From CALARM01 sp964431735 (GTDB lineage: Bacteria; Vulcanimicrobiota; SpSt-956; JAKJGF01), in contig CAYSLJ010000013.1 of the NCBI GenBank assembly GCA_964431735.1, positions 1-64,000 of the forward strand: a stretch of DNA of 64,000 nucleotides, given 5' to 3'. A program made the position numbers and the translations under genes. Shown here in pieces: positions 9,501 through 18,384 of the stretch. Each line of letters opens with the position of its first letter. Position 1 is the first letter of the stretch. Under the pieces are notes generated by a model. That model was given only the letters and a program-made list of their open reading frames with translations, searched no databases and had not been told where the DNA came from.

Positions 9501-10712
9501 TTCATATCTCCTGCATATATTCCCTGTACATTTGCTCTTTACGAAACGGTAAAAATACTACAAGAAAATCGTAATATAGACTTTATCTATTCAGATGAAG
9601 ATAGTATAACAGAGGAAGGGAAAAGATATGCTCCCTATTTCAAACCTGATTTCTCCCCGGATACCCTGAGAAGTACCAACTATATAGGCCCATGTGTTAC
9701 TGTAAAAAAAGAACTGCTAAATCAAATAGATTGTCTTCTCGAAACATTTCATGGCGGCGATTTTTACGATTTAGTATTTAAATCTACGGAAAAGGCACAA
9801 AACATTGTCCATATTCCGAAGGTACTCTTTCATAAGAAACCATATAGGTACAGATGGTCCGTTAATATAAAAGAAATGAAAAAAAATATCTTATTAAAAG
9901 AGTATACAGTTCCTAGCAAAAAATCTCTTTACAAATTTTCCCTTATTATTCTGAATAAAAACAGGCCTGAATATTTAATCACCTTACTCAAAAGCCTGAT
10001 AAATAAAAACTGCGGCACATATTATGAAATAATAGTCGGCGATACAGGAAGTACAGATAAAAAAATTCTTGACTATTATGAGACCATAACATCAAAAATA
10101 AAAATAGTAAAAAACCTGACTTATAATTTCAGCAGTAATTATAATTATCTGATAAATAATTACTCTGAAGGTGAGATTGCCGGAATAATCAACAATGATA
10201 TTATTTTGCCTGATACAGAGTTTTTATATAAAATAGAAAAACTCCTTTCTGAAAAAACTGCAGGAGCAGTGGGAACAAAACTTTTATATAGTGACGGCAG
10301 GCTTCAGCATGGAGGAATTTATTTCATGGAAGAAGGTAAATACAAAGGTCTTCCCTATCACAGACTTCATGGAGGAGACCCTTTAAAGCTTCCTTCTGTT
10401 GAATATGAAAAAATTCCTGCAGTGACAGGGGCTTTCATGTTCTGTAGAAGAGATGATTTTATAAATGTCGGAAACTTTGATGAACACTATAAAGAAGAAG
10501 CACAGGATGTAGATTTATGTATGAAATTAAGGCGTAAAGGCAAAGAAATCTTCTTTTTGAATACAGACGGTATAATTCATCTTGAAAACGGTACAAGAGC
10601 TAAAGGAAGCGAAAACTGGGATGACAGGGAGTATTTTCTCTGGAAGTGGATGTCTTTTCTGGAAGGAACAATAATGGGAAAAAAGATCAATCACATTTTA
10701 TTAAACAGTTAG
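6585..10712 (+). CDS. Giant multidomain glycosyltransferase (GT4-like + two beta repeats + tandem GT2)
   Basis: 1375 aa. Residues about 1-350 look like a GT4-type transferase (YSGGTQKWQNTDLMIEAI, CPTKLTEYLAYGIIPIV). Two homologous beta-rich modules follow (about 370-490 and 520-640), each opening with YIDTGSGFSED or FINNGSGFTED. Then comes a short coiled segment with three IQTRDRE copies, a small Ig-like domain (about 745-850, ISGWALSPEG), and a C-terminal pair of GT2 domains: the first with FIYSDEDSI and FKPDFSPDTLRS as in rhamnan synthases, the second with NNDIILPDTEF and LQHGGIYF. Likely a polymerising or multi-linkage cytoplasmic glycosyltransferase for the surface glycan. The same DTGxGF module recurs in the gene at 12772. 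Domain limits are estimates. Confidence 0.8.
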   Translation: MILFIAPYPTIENEQEGMMQRIRTVDRIFENEKRTYAHISLYNSEEDFISKELSIYNLNFNNNIDIKKLRDLILKANLIYVHSIYNGQYILPFYKYKKIITDMHGVVPEEEAYAGRTKFAEYLEKIEKFIVHNSHLIINVSKTMSEHLKNKYPDIKTEMTVLPIIDNYQINIDKRKKISKKKRITAIYSGGTQKWQNTDLMIEAIAKAKDKFKFIILTKDFNQVREKINRYKLNDIVEIKSMTRNEIDEYYYRADFGFILRDDIVINRVACPTKLTEYLAYGIIPIVIQPEIGDFNASGYSYITLNDFVNGNIPCEDKIENLRNNNYRVIDRLMQEFNNSVKRILNINTHSSCNNNSDIYLTVDEIKNHYCKAQLYIDTGSGFSEDQSISKEISEKNELLEFNLSNYNNITSLRFDPLNNLIKIKLEEIKILDVNNKLHTDIYYESNSIYKKDSILMFDTLDPQIYIDTSSIPEPIKLFIKLEYICQGNDVSKCISEYRKKEINVLQEIIKNKDTQIDNLIHKYFSQLFINNGSGFTEDLSIIKKISGDEKKLVFDLLNYNNIEALRFAPLNNSVKIKLEQINIIDSNNLYNHVIYRHNGLFTQDNTLTFETDAPGIYIDIKDIVNPQKIIIYIEYILMGDKTHKDISENKSAIIQTRDREIQTRDREIQTRDREIQTQKIKIEKLLEKEHILNNIYNSHGWKFLLIYYKLRDFILPENSLRRKLICSILKIPGYLKKKLNPVNMSCDIADIYPEFTDISGWALSPEGMEKVEIFLDGRLLGNVVYGKERTDVGKVFPDIKNSTYSGFQLKEKTDKTYPAGTAHTIKIIATDKKGRKKETTVSAITREFIPIPVNENPCEKVSEKNEFIPPAANKNHYEEWIVKNEPDESELEKQKHIKFTYEPKISILILNKDIINSILNQSYFNIELYMVDDIENREFLKDNRVKILRVKNTDSDIFKEFLYQAEGEFITFISPAYIPCTFALYETVKILQENRNIDFIYSDEDSITEEGKRYAPYFKPDFSPDTLRSTNYIGPCVTVKKELLNQIDCLLETFHGGDFYDLVFKSTEKAQNIVHIPKVLFHKKPYRYRWSVNIKEMKKNILLKEYTVPSKKSLYKFSLIILNKNRPEYLITLLKSLINKNCGTYYEIIVGDTGSTDKKILDYYETITSKIKIVKNLTYNFSSNYNYLINNYSEGEIAGIINNDIILPDTEFLYKIEKLLSEKTAGAVGTKLLYSDGRLQHGGIYFMEEGKYKGLPYHRLHGGDPLKLPSVEYEKIPAVTGAFMFCRRDDFINVGNFDEHYKEEAQDVDLCMKLRRKGKEIFFLNTDGIIHLENGTRAKGSENWDDREYFLWKWMSFLEGTIMGKKINHILLNS
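8550..8618 (+). repeat. Tandem 21-bp repeat inside the giant glycosyltransferase
   Basis: Three perfect 21-bp units (CAGACCAGAGACCGGGAGAT plus A) followed by a partial one encode IQTRDRE heptads. Period 21 equals seven codons, so the copies extend a short coiled coil linking the beta modules to the C-terminal half. Confidence 0.9.
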
Positions 10713-10722
10713 GAATTTAACG

Positions 10723-12765
10723 ATGAAACTACTTATATTAACCCGTTTTTTCAAAAAAGGCTATGGAGTAGGACTGGTTATAAAAAAACAGATAGAGGGT
10801 CTGAGCATTAATAATGAGGTTTATATAGCTACAGATGATGAAATTACATCAGAAAATGCAAGTAAGATAAATCTGGATTATTCAATGGTAAGAGAAACAA
10901 TTAACAGAGTAAAACCTGATGCTGTAATAGTTCATACCCCTCCATACTATGAACATGTGGCTCAATTCAATGATTACCCTGTCATTAAAATAGCCTTTGA
11001 TCATGGAGAACCATTCCCGGGTTTCTTCAGAGATGATATTAAAGAAAGAGAAAAAATTAACATGCAAAAATATCTTGCATTTATGGAATTTCACATTCAT
11101 ATAAGTATTTCGGAATTCATAAAAAAATCTTCTAACATTAAATCCTCAATAGTAATTTACAATGGAGCAGACCATATTCACAGAGAAGAAAACACTGCAC
11201 AAATGGATACAAGAAAAAATCTGGGAATAGATGAGAAAAGTTTTCTTATTACAACTCTATCACGTATAGGTTCAGGCGAAAATTATTATAAAGGCTTCGA
11301 TTTTCTTATAGAGATAAAAAGGAGAACCCTTGAACTAATTACAGAAAAAGATATATATTTCCTTGTTATAGGTCATGTTACTCCTGACGGTGAACATGTA
11401 AAAGAAAAATTACTTTCGTCAAATTTTCATGTCCTCGAAAATGTAAGTGAAGACGTAAAATATGATATTCTTTCTCAAAGTAATATATTTATTTCTCCAA
11501 GCCTCTGGGAAGGTTTCAATCTTCCTGTTGTGGAAGCACAGTATCTGGGAGTGCCTTCACTGGCATTTTCCGTTGCAGCACACCCGGAGGTATGTCCTTT
11601 TCACTTCAGTAATATAAATGAAATGACTGAATATATTATTTCTCTTTATGAAGACAGAGAACTGCTCAAATGGTGTGGGAGAACCTGTTCTGATTATGTA
11701 AAAAAGAAATTTACCTGGAAGAATAATATATTAAAACTGGAAAAATTACTGAATAATGTATGGGAAAAAAAAGAGGATATTGTTAAAATAAAATATTTAG
11801 ATAATGAGAGAACATCAGACAATTACCATAATAAAAAAATAATAGACGATCATATAAAAAGAACAGGACTCAATGCAGAAGTCCAGAAAGGGTTATTGCC
11901 AGAAACCTATAGAGTAAAATTCAATCTTAAAAAACATCACCTTATATCTATTATAATACCGAATAAAAATCATGTGGAAGATCTCAGCACATGTGTAAAT
12001 TCAATAAAAAAATCTGATTACAAAAATTTCGAAATAATTATAGTTGAAAACGGCAGTTCGGAAGAGAATATTTTCAATTATTACGAGGAATTAAAAAAGA
12101 CAGAATATATAAAAATTATTGAATGGAATAAAGGAATATTTAATTATTCGGCTATAAATAATTTTGCTGTTCCCTATGCCAGAGGAGATGTAATTCTATT
12201 TTTGAACAATGATACAGAAGTGATCAATGCCGGATGGCTTACATCTATGGTTGAATATGCTATGAGAAAAGAAGTGGGAGCAGTAGGAGCAAAATTATAT
12301 TTCCCTGATAATACTGTACAGCATGGAGGCGTTATTATTGGTATTAACGGAGTGGCAGGCCATGCTCACAGGAATTTTCCTCATGACAGTCCGGGATATT
12401 TCGGGAGATTAAAAATAATTCAAAATGTAAGTGCCGTTACAGCGGCATGTCTTATGATAAGAAAAGAAGTCTTCAATGAAGTGAAGGGGTTTGACGAAGA
12501 TTATGCAGTATCCTTCAATGATATAGACTTCTGTATGAAAATAAGAAAAAAAGGATATCTTATTGTATGGACACCCTATGCGGAATTATATCATCATGAA
12601 CTAAAGACAAGAGGGACAGAAGATACGCGTGAAAAAAAAGAAAGAGAAAAAAGAGAAATAGAGCTATTCCGAAGAAAATGGAAGGATATACTTGAAGAAG
12701 GCGACCCTTACTATAATCCTAATCTCAGGCTGGACAAAGAAGATTTTACTTTAAAATCTAATTAA
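10723..12765 (+). CDS. Two-domain glycosyltransferase (GT4 N-terminal, GT2 C-terminal)
   Basis: 680 aa. Residues 1-350 carry GT4 features: STLSRIGSG, KGFDFLIEI, and SPSLWEGFNLPVVEAQ with the E-x7-E arrangement that binds the donor phosphate. Residues about 395-680 are a rhamnosyltransferase-like GT2 domain (SIIIPNKNHVEDL, FLNNDTEVI, QHGGVIIG, GFDEDYAVSFNDIDF). Two sugar additions by one polypeptide fit the multidomain enzyme just upstream, 10 bases away. The family calls are secure; the sugars are unknown. Confidence 0.85.
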   Translation: MKLLILTRFFKKGYGVGLVIKKQIEGLSINNEVYIATDDEITSENASKINLDYSMVRETINRVKPDAVIVHTPPYYEHVAQFNDYPVIKIAFDHGEPFPGFFRDDIKEREKINMQKYLAFMEFHIHISISEFIKKSSNIKSSIVIYNGADHIHREENTAQMDTRKNLGIDEKSFLITTLSRIGSGENYYKGFDFLIEIKRRTLELITEKDIYFLVIGHVTPDGEHVKEKLLSSNFHVLENVSEDVKYDILSQSNIFISPSLWEGFNLPVVEAQYLGVPSLAFSVAAHPEVCPFHFSNINEMTEYIISLYEDRELLKWCGRTCSDYVKKKFTWKNNILKLEKLLNNVWEKKEDIVKIKYLDNERTSDNYHNKKIIDDHIKRTGLNAEVQKGLLPETYRVKFNLKKHHLISIIIPNKNHVEDLSTCVNSIKKSDYKNFEIIIVENGSSEENIFNYYEELKKTEYIKIIEWNKGIFNYSAINNFAVPYARGDVILFLNNDTEVINAGWLTSMVEYAMRKEVGAVGAKLYFPDNTVQHGGVIIGINGVAGHAHRNFPHDSPGYFGRLKIIQNVSAVTAACLMIRKEVFNEVKGFDEDYAVSFNDIDFCMKIRKKGYLIVWTPYAELYHHELKTRGTEDTREKKEREKREIELFRRKWKDILEEGDPYYNPNLRLDKEDFTLKSN

Positions 12766-12771
12766 CATATT

Positions 12772-14844
12772 ATGAAAAAAAACTCAAAATCTAAATGGCC
12801 ATTAATTATAATCTTTATCGTAATCACTTTTATTTTAATAAATAGAATAAATCTTCAACCTAATTCTATAGTTATGGAAATAGTATCTCCAGAAAATGAT
12901 GATACTTATCAGTTATATTATGATACAGGAAATGGATTTAACGAAGCAGACTCAATAAGAACTGAAGTCAGAAAGAACAATAACAGCTCAGAAGTTATAA
13001 GTTTTCCTCTACCAGACAAAAAGATAAAATCAATAAGGCTTGATCCGGGAAGCCATAAAGGAAATATAATTATAAAATCTATAAAAGTTAATCATAATTT
13101 TTATAAATTAAGATTTAATTTAACTTTATTAAAATGGACATCGGAAGATTTTTCAAAACATTTTAAACCTCTAAATCATATCGGTAACTTTAATGAAAAA
13201 GACGGTAACGTATATATTATTGCATCCGATAATGATCCTTATTTTGTATTAAAAGATAATCTCTATAACGTAGTTATAAAAAAAATTATTATTATTAAGA
13301 TTTTTCTTTATATATCCTCCTTAATTTTATTTATTCTACTAGCAAATTTTATAAAAGCCTCGGCATTGATAGTTTCCAGCGTAAAATCTGAAGCTAATAA
13401 AATCAATGGTTTTATAAAAAAATACAGACGTATAATAATAAACTATATATCACCACCTTCATTAATTAAAAATTACATAGTAATATCAATTTTATGTATT
13501 TTACCTGTATTTACAGGTTTTTTTTATGTTTATCTTTTTGGTGTTAATATTCCTTTCTGGGATCAATGGGAATTAGTTAGTTTATTTGAAAAAATAAATA
13601 CAGGAAATATGACCTTTCAGGATTTATTCAGTCAGCATAATGAACACAGAATATTTTTCCCACGCATAATCATGCTTATTATTGCCTTTTTAACCGGATA
13701 TAATAATAAAAGCGAGATGTATTTTATAGAATTTCTCTTATTGATAAGTCTGATTATATGTTTTCTGGTAATAAAAAAATCATTTAACATAAATATAAAA
13801 TCAATTCCTTACTGGTTTATACCGGTTCCATTTCTTATATTCACATTAAAACAGTATGAGAATATGCTATGGGGCTTTCAGATAGGTTTTGTAATGGTAC
13901 AAACAATGAGTTTAATTACATTTTATTTTATTTTTCTTTTAACAAAAATAGAATGTAAAAAATCCAAATATATTTACCTTATCTCTTCACTTATAAGTGG
14001 TATAATTACTTCTTTTTCATCTATTATGGGTTTATTTATATGGCCGTCAGGAATGGTACAAATTGTGATTTCTCCATTTAAGAAAAAAGAAAAAATCGTC
14101 TATACTCTTATCTGGAGTATAACAGGAATAATAACCTGGATTATATATTTTATAAATTACCATAAACCGGGCCACCATCCTGATATGTTTATTTTTATAT
14201 ATAATCCGATACTTTTTTCAAAATATCTCTTTACCTGTATAGGTACGGCCTTATTCTGGTATAAAGACAATGCTTTTATCGGGGGAACACTATTTTTTTC
14301 CATATTATTAACAACTTTATACTATCTTTATAAGAATAAAAGATTAAAAGATAATTCATTCTGGATAGGAGGACTGGTATTTTCATTACTTACAGTTCTT
14401 TCTATTTCTATTGGACGATGTGGATTTGGAATAGAGCAGTCTATGTCCTCCAGATATATAACTTTTTCTATTATTCTCTTTATATCTTTATATGTAATAC
14501 TCATTGATTTAAACATACAGAAAAAACAAATATTGATAAAATCATTACTTGTTTTATTAATATGTATGATTTTAATAAGCATACCTTATTCTTATACAAT
14601 GGGATTTGATACAGGTAAAAATAAAAAAAATTATCTGGAAGCAACTATTCCATCTCTTTTAAATTATGCAACAGCAAAAAAAGAAGACATAGAAAAATTA
14701 TACCCCTCATCAGAAATATTAAAACAAAAAGCAGAGATTTTAAAAAAGAATAATATGTCAATATTTAATAGAGCTATTCTGGAGAGTGAATATCCAGAAT
14801 ATACAACATTTATACCAGAAAAAGAAGATATTATAAAAAAATAG
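12772..14844 (+). CDS. Polytopic membrane protein, GT-C-like, with DTGxGF beta module
   Basis: 690 aa: an N-terminal membrane anchor (residues about 9-24), an outside beta-rich module (about 38-110) opening with YYDTGNGFNEADS, a second membrane helix near 165-190, and about ten more helices from residue 235 on. The loops FWDQWELV and QHNEHRIFFPRI contain conserved acidic and His/Arg residues of the kind found in GT-C glycosyltransferase loops. The beta module matches the two modules in the giant glycosyltransferase at 6585, which suggests both recognise the same glycan. Function inferred: membrane sugar transferase or flippase-associated protein. Confidence 0.6.
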   Translation: MKKNSKSKWPLIIIFIVITFILINRINLQPNSIVMEIVSPENDDTYQLYYDTGNGFNEADSIRTEVRKNNNSSEVISFPLPDKKIKSIRLDPGSHKGNIIIKSIKVNHNFYKLRFNLTLLKWTSEDFSKHFKPLNHIGNFNEKDGNVYIIASDNDPYFVLKDNLYNVVIKKIIIIKIFLYISSLILFILLANFIKASALIVSSVKSEANKINGFIKKYRRIIINYISPPSLIKNYIVISILCILPVFTGFFYVYLFGVNIPFWDQWELVSLFEKINTGNMTFQDLFSQHNEHRIFFPRIIMLIIAFLTGYNNKSEMYFIEFLLLISLIICFLVIKKSFNINIKSIPYWFIPVPFLIFTLKQYENMLWGFQIGFVMVQTMSLITFYFIFLLTKIECKKSKYIYLISSLISGIITSFSSIMGLFIWPSGMVQIVISPFKKKEKIVYTLIWSITGIITWIIYFINYHKPGHHPDMFIFIYNPILFSKYLFTCIGTALFWYKDNAFIGGTLFFSILLTTLYYLYKNKRLKDNSFWIGGLVFSLLTVLSISIGRCGFGIEQSMSSRYITFSIILFISLYVILIDLNIQKKQILIKSLLVLLICMILISIPYSYTMGFDTGKNKKNYLEATIPSLLNYATAKKEDIEKLYPSSEILKQKAEILKKNNMSIFNRAILESEYPEYTTFIPEKEDIIKK

Positions 14845-14860
14845 AAAGGCAGGCAATGGT

Positions 14861-16051
14861 ATGAAAAAATTTGACATATGCGTCATTGGAGGAGGAGGTC
14901 ATGTAGGGCTACCTCTTTCCATTGCTTTTGCAGAAAAAGGGAAAAAAGTCATAATTTATGATACAAATCATGAAACCATGGAGATTATAAAAAAAGGCAT
15001 TCTGCCTTTTATGGAAGAAGGTTGTGAAGAAATTTTAAAAAACATAATTAATAATAATCTCTTCACAACAGACAGACCGGAATGTATAAGTGAAAGTGAA
15101 ATTGTAGTAGTAGTTATAGGAACACCTGTAGATGAACATCTGAACCCTAAATTTCGTTTAATGAAAAAATTCTTTGAAGATATTCTCCCATATCTGAGAG
15201 AGGAGCAAATTATCATACTGAGAAGCACAATCTATCCCGGCACTACAGAAAAAATAAGAAATTTCCTGAAAAAACATATTTCAAATATAGAAGTCTGTTT
15301 CTGTCCTGAAAGAATTGCCGAAGGAAAATCAAGGGAAGAACTGCAAAGCTTACCGCAGATTGTATCAGGGTTTACTAAAGAAGCAGTAAATAAAGTGAGT
15401 AATCTTTTTAACCTGCTCACTGATGATGTTATAGTTTTAAATCCTATAGAGGCAGAAATTACAAAACTTTTAACAAATTCCTATCGTTATATTCATTTTG
15501 CTATTTCCAATCAATTTTATATGATCTGCAAGGAATATGGTGTTGATTTTGACAGGGTTTATCATGGAATGACCTACAAGTATCCCCGTTTAAAAGGTTT
15601 TCCCAGACCGGGTCTGGCAGCAGGCCCCTGTTTATTTAAAGATACCATGCAGATTTCTGCATTTACAAACAATAAATTTTTTCTCGGACACAGTGCAATG
15701 CTTATAAATGAAGGATTACCTAACTTTCTTGTAGAACAGTTAAAGAAAAAATTTAATCTTCAGGAGAAAAACGCAGGTATACTTGGTATGGCATTTAAAT
15801 CAGATATAGATGACAACAGAGAGTCCCTGTCATATAAATTAAAAAAAATACTGGAGATAGAGGCAAAGGATGTTTTTACGTCTGACCCCTATGTAAAGGA
15901 TGAAGAGCTGATTCCAGAAGAAGAATTAATTTCAAAAAGTGATATTATTATAGTCGGTGTTCCCCATAAAAGATATAAAGATATAGACGTAAAGGATAAA
16001 GTAGTAGTAGATATATGGGGACATATAGAGAATATTAAAAATAGATTTTAG
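14861..16051 (+). CDS. UDP/GDP-sugar dehydrogenase (UDP-glucose dehydrogenase superfamily)
   Basis: 396 aa with the N-terminal NAD-binding motif GGGGHVGLPLS. It has VVIGTPVDEHLNPK, LRSTIYPGTTE and CPERIAEGKS, and the central helix region with the active-site cysteine in GLAAGPCLFKDT. The C-terminal domain GILGMAFKSDIDDNRES is typical of sugar-6-dehydrogenases. It oxidises the C6 hydroxyl of a nucleotide sugar to a uronic acid, using NAD twice. The closest overall look is to UDP-ManNAc dehydrogenases (WecC-like), but the substrate is not certain. It lies 12 bases before the epimerase gene. Confidence 0.85.
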   Translation: MKKFDICVIGGGGHVGLPLSIAFAEKGKKVIIYDTNHETMEIIKKGILPFMEEGCEEILKNIINNNLFTTDRPECISESEIVVVVIGTPVDEHLNPKFRLMKKFFEDILPYLREEQIIILRSTIYPGTTEKIRNFLKKHISNIEVCFCPERIAEGKSREELQSLPQIVSGFTKEAVNKVSNLFNLLTDDVIVLNPIEAEITKLLTNSYRYIHFAISNQFYMICKEYGVDFDRVYHGMTYKYPRLKGFPRPGLAAGPCLFKDTMQISAFTNNKFFLGHSAMLINEGLPNFLVEQLKKKFNLQEKNAGILGMAFKSDIDDNRESLSYKLKKILEIEAKDVFTSDPYVKDEELIPEEELISKSDIIIVGVPHKRYKDIDVKDKVVVDIWGHIENIKNRF

Positions 16052-16063
16052 GAGGTAAGACCT

Positions 16064-17083
16064 GTGAAAATACTTGTAACAGGAGCAAAAGGTTTTATAG
16101 CAGGGTATCTTATTGAAGAACTGTTAAATCACGGCTGGGAAGTCGTGGGTCTGGATAATCTTTCAAAATATGGAGATGTAGAAAAAAGTTATGATACCCA
16201 CAGTCAATACAGGTTCGTAAAAGGTGATGCAAAAGATACAGATTTATTAAAAGATCTTCTCAAAGACTGTGAGTATTTCCTGGCAGGAGCTGCTATGATA
16301 GGGGGTATTACCTATTTCCACGAATTTGCCTATGACTTACTTGCAGAAAATGAACGTATCACAGCATCTTCATTTGATGCTGCTATATACGCTTTTAAAA
16401 AGGCAAAACTAAAAAAGATAATGGTAGTTTCTTCATCAATGGTTTTTGAAAGTGGTACAGAGTTCCCCACAAGAGAAGGACATCAATTTGAATGCCCTCC
16501 TCCTTTATCCACCTATGGGTTTCAGAAATTAGCTACTGAATATTTTACAAAAGGCGCATGGGAACAGTATAAACTCCCCTATACTATTGTGAGACCTTTT
16601 AATTGTATAGGTACTGGAGAAAAAAGAGCTATATGTGATAAAGAAGTAAAATCAGGGAATGTCACCCTTGCATTGAGCCATGTTGTACCGGATCTGGTTC
16701 AGAAAATTCTAAAGGGACAGAATCCTCTTCATATACTCGGCAATGGCAATCAGATACGACACTATACTTATGGAGGAGATCTCGCTACAGGTATACGTTT
16801 ATCTATAGAAAGCGATAAAGCGTTAAATGAAGATTTTAATCTTTCTACCACTGTCTCAACCAGTGTTATAGAACTTGCAGAAACTATATGGAAAAAGATA
16901 AAGAAAGATGAACCGTTCAAATATACATGTGATGCTCCTTTTAAATATGATGTACAGAAAAGGTTACCTGATGTAAGCAAGGCAAAAAACATTCTCGGTT
17001 TTGAAGCTAAAACGACACTTGATACTTCTCTGGATGAAATAATTCCCTGGATAAAACATCAGGTTGAAACAGGTGGGATTTAA
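16064..17083 (+). CDS. NAD-dependent sugar epimerase/dehydratase (extended SDR)
   Basis: 339 aa beginning at a GTG preceded by a perfect AGGAGGT, which fixes the start. Motifs: TGAKGFIAGYL (NAD binding), VSSSMVFES, and YGFQK (YxxxK catalytic pair). RPFNCIGTGEKR and the C-terminal ADP-ribose side resemble UDP-glucuronate or UDP-galactose 4-epimerase relatives. Following a dehydrogenase, it may epimerise or decarboxylate the resulting uronic acid nucleotide. The next gene begins directly after its stop codon. Confidence 0.82.
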   Translation: MKILVTGAKGFIAGYLIEELLNHGWEVVGLDNLSKYGDVEKSYDTHSQYRFVKGDAKDTDLLKDLLKDCEYFLAGAAMIGGITYFHEFAYDLLAENERITASSFDAAIYAFKKAKLKKIMVVSSSMVFESGTEFPTREGHQFECPPPLSTYGFQKLATEYFTKGAWEQYKLPYTIVRPFNCIGTGEKRAICDKEVKSGNVTLALSHVVPDLVQKILKGQNPLHILGNGNQIRHYTYGGDLATGIRLSIESDKALNEDFNLSTTVSTSVIELAETIWKKIKKDEPFKYTCDAPFKYDVQKRLPDVSKAKNILGFEAKTTLDTSLDEIIPWIKHQVETGGI

Positions 17084-17797
17084 ATGCTGGATATTATTAT
17101 ACCTGTATATAATGAAGGAGAGAATATTTCAGCTACTCTGGATGAAATAAATAGGAAGATAAAAACAGAAAACCGTCTTTTTATAGTTTATGATTTTAAT
17201 GAAGATAATACTTTGCCTGCAGTTAAAAACTATATAAATGAAAAGAAAAAAGAAAATATTCTTCTTCTGAAAAACGATTATGGTAAGGGAGTATTAAATG
17301 CTATAAAAAAAGGATTTGATAGAGCAGAACATGAAATGATACTGGTAGTAATGGGAGATTTATCAGACGATCTATGTGTTGTTGATGATATGTATAAAAA
17401 AATGCAAGAAGGTTATGACATAGTCTGCGGTTCAAGATATATGAAAGGTGGAAAACAGATAGGAGGGCCTTTATTTAAAAAAAGTCTCTCAAGAATGGCA
17501 GGTCTGTCACTTCATATTCTGACAGGAATACCTACTCATGATATATCAAATAGCTTTAAAATGTATCGGAAAGATATAATAAAGAATACTCATATAGAAA
17601 GTACTGGAGGATTCGAAATAGGACTTGAAATTTTAGTTAAAGCCTATCTGAAAGGTTATAAAATTACAGAGGTTCCTTCTATATGGAAAGACAGAGCAGC
17701 CGGCAAGTCAAATTTTAAGTTATGGACATGGCTACCTAAATATATAAGATGGTATTTACTTGCTATTAAAGGCAGATTTACAGGTTATACTTGTTGA
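17084..17797 (+). CDS. GT2 polyprenyl-phosphate glycosyltransferase (DPM1-like)
   Basis: 237 aa single GT2 domain: DIIIPVYNEGENIS at the N-terminus, KNDYGKGVLNAIKKGF, VVMGDLSDD as the metal-binding region, and a C-terminal RAAGKSNFKLW. It most resembles dolichyl/undecaprenyl-phosphate mannose synthases without a membrane tail. It would load a sugar onto undecaprenyl phosphate for the GT-C-like membrane enzymes in this cluster. Last intact gene of the cluster before the insertion sequence; it starts with no gap after the epimerase stop, so translation is probably coupled. Confidence 0.82.
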   Translation: MLDIIIPVYNEGENISATLDEINRKIKTENRLFIVYDFNEDNTLPAVKNYINEKKKENILLLKNDYGKGVLNAIKKGFDRAEHEMILVVMGDLSDDLCVVDDMYKKMQEGYDIVCGSRYMKGGKQIGGPLFKKSLSRMAGLSLHILTGIPTHDISNSFKMYRKDIIKNTHIESTGGFEIGLEILVKAYLKGYKITEVPSIWKDRAAGKSNFKLWTWLPKYIRWYLLAIKGRFTGYTC

Positions 17798-17823
17798 TAT
17801 TACAACTACCAGTTTCCTCTTTG

Positions 17824-17839
17824 TTACTGACCTGAGCAT
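17824..17839 (+). repeat. IS630-like left terminal inverted repeat (with TA)
   Basis: TTACTGACCTGAGCAT; the exact reverse complement stands at 18903-18918. The first TA after the initial T is the target duplication. Confidence 0.92.
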
Positions 17840-17880
17840 GAGTTTGACATAGTATCTAAAAAAAGTAATAATACATAATT

Positions 17881-18384
17881 ATGTGTATAGATAATAAAGA
17901 TATACAAAATGTAAGCTGGGAAGAAATACGTCGTTATCGAGCGTGTGAATTATTAGAAAGACATTGGCCTCAGAAATATATAGGGGAAGCTTTAGGAGTA
18001 AACCAAAGTACCATAAGTAATTGGGCTAAAAAACTAAAAGAAGGAGGGAAAGAAGCATTAAAAATAATTCCACAGAAAGGCCCTACTCCACGTCTGACAG
18101 AAGAGCAGAAAAAAGAGCTACCAAAATTTTTAGAAAAAGGAGCAGAAGCATATGGTTTCCGTGGAAATTTCTGGACTCAGAAGCGTGTGGCAGCAGTAAT
18201 AGAAAAAGAATTTGGAGTTTCTTACCATTATACAACAGCTGGTAGGATTGTAAGAGAAATTGGGTGGAGTTGTCAGAAACCTGCCCTTAGAGCCAGACAA
18301 CGTAACGAAGAAGAAATACAGGATTGGAAAGACCATAAATGGCCGGAACTAAAAAAAAATCAAAAAAAGAAAAAAGAACAATAG
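17881..18384 (+). CDS. IS630-family transposase, ORF A (DNA-binding half)
   Basis: 167 aa with a helix-turn-helix (GEALGVNQSTISNWAKKL, residues about 37-55) and a second winged-helix region (YGFRGNFWTQKRVAAVI ... HYTTAGRIVREIGW) as in IS630 transposases; these bind the terminal repeats. It lacks the catalytic domain and ends in a Lys/Gln-rich tail encoded by A runs, where ribosomes can slip into ORF B. Confidence 0.88.
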   Translation: MCIDNKDIQNVSWEEIRRYRACELLERHWPQKYIGEALGVNQSTISNWAKKLKEGGKEALKIIPQKGPTPRLTEEQKKELPKFLEKGAEAYGFRGNFWTQKRVAAVIEKEFGVSYHYTTAGRIVREIGWSCQKPALRARQRNEEEIQDWKDHKWPELKKNQKKKKEQ

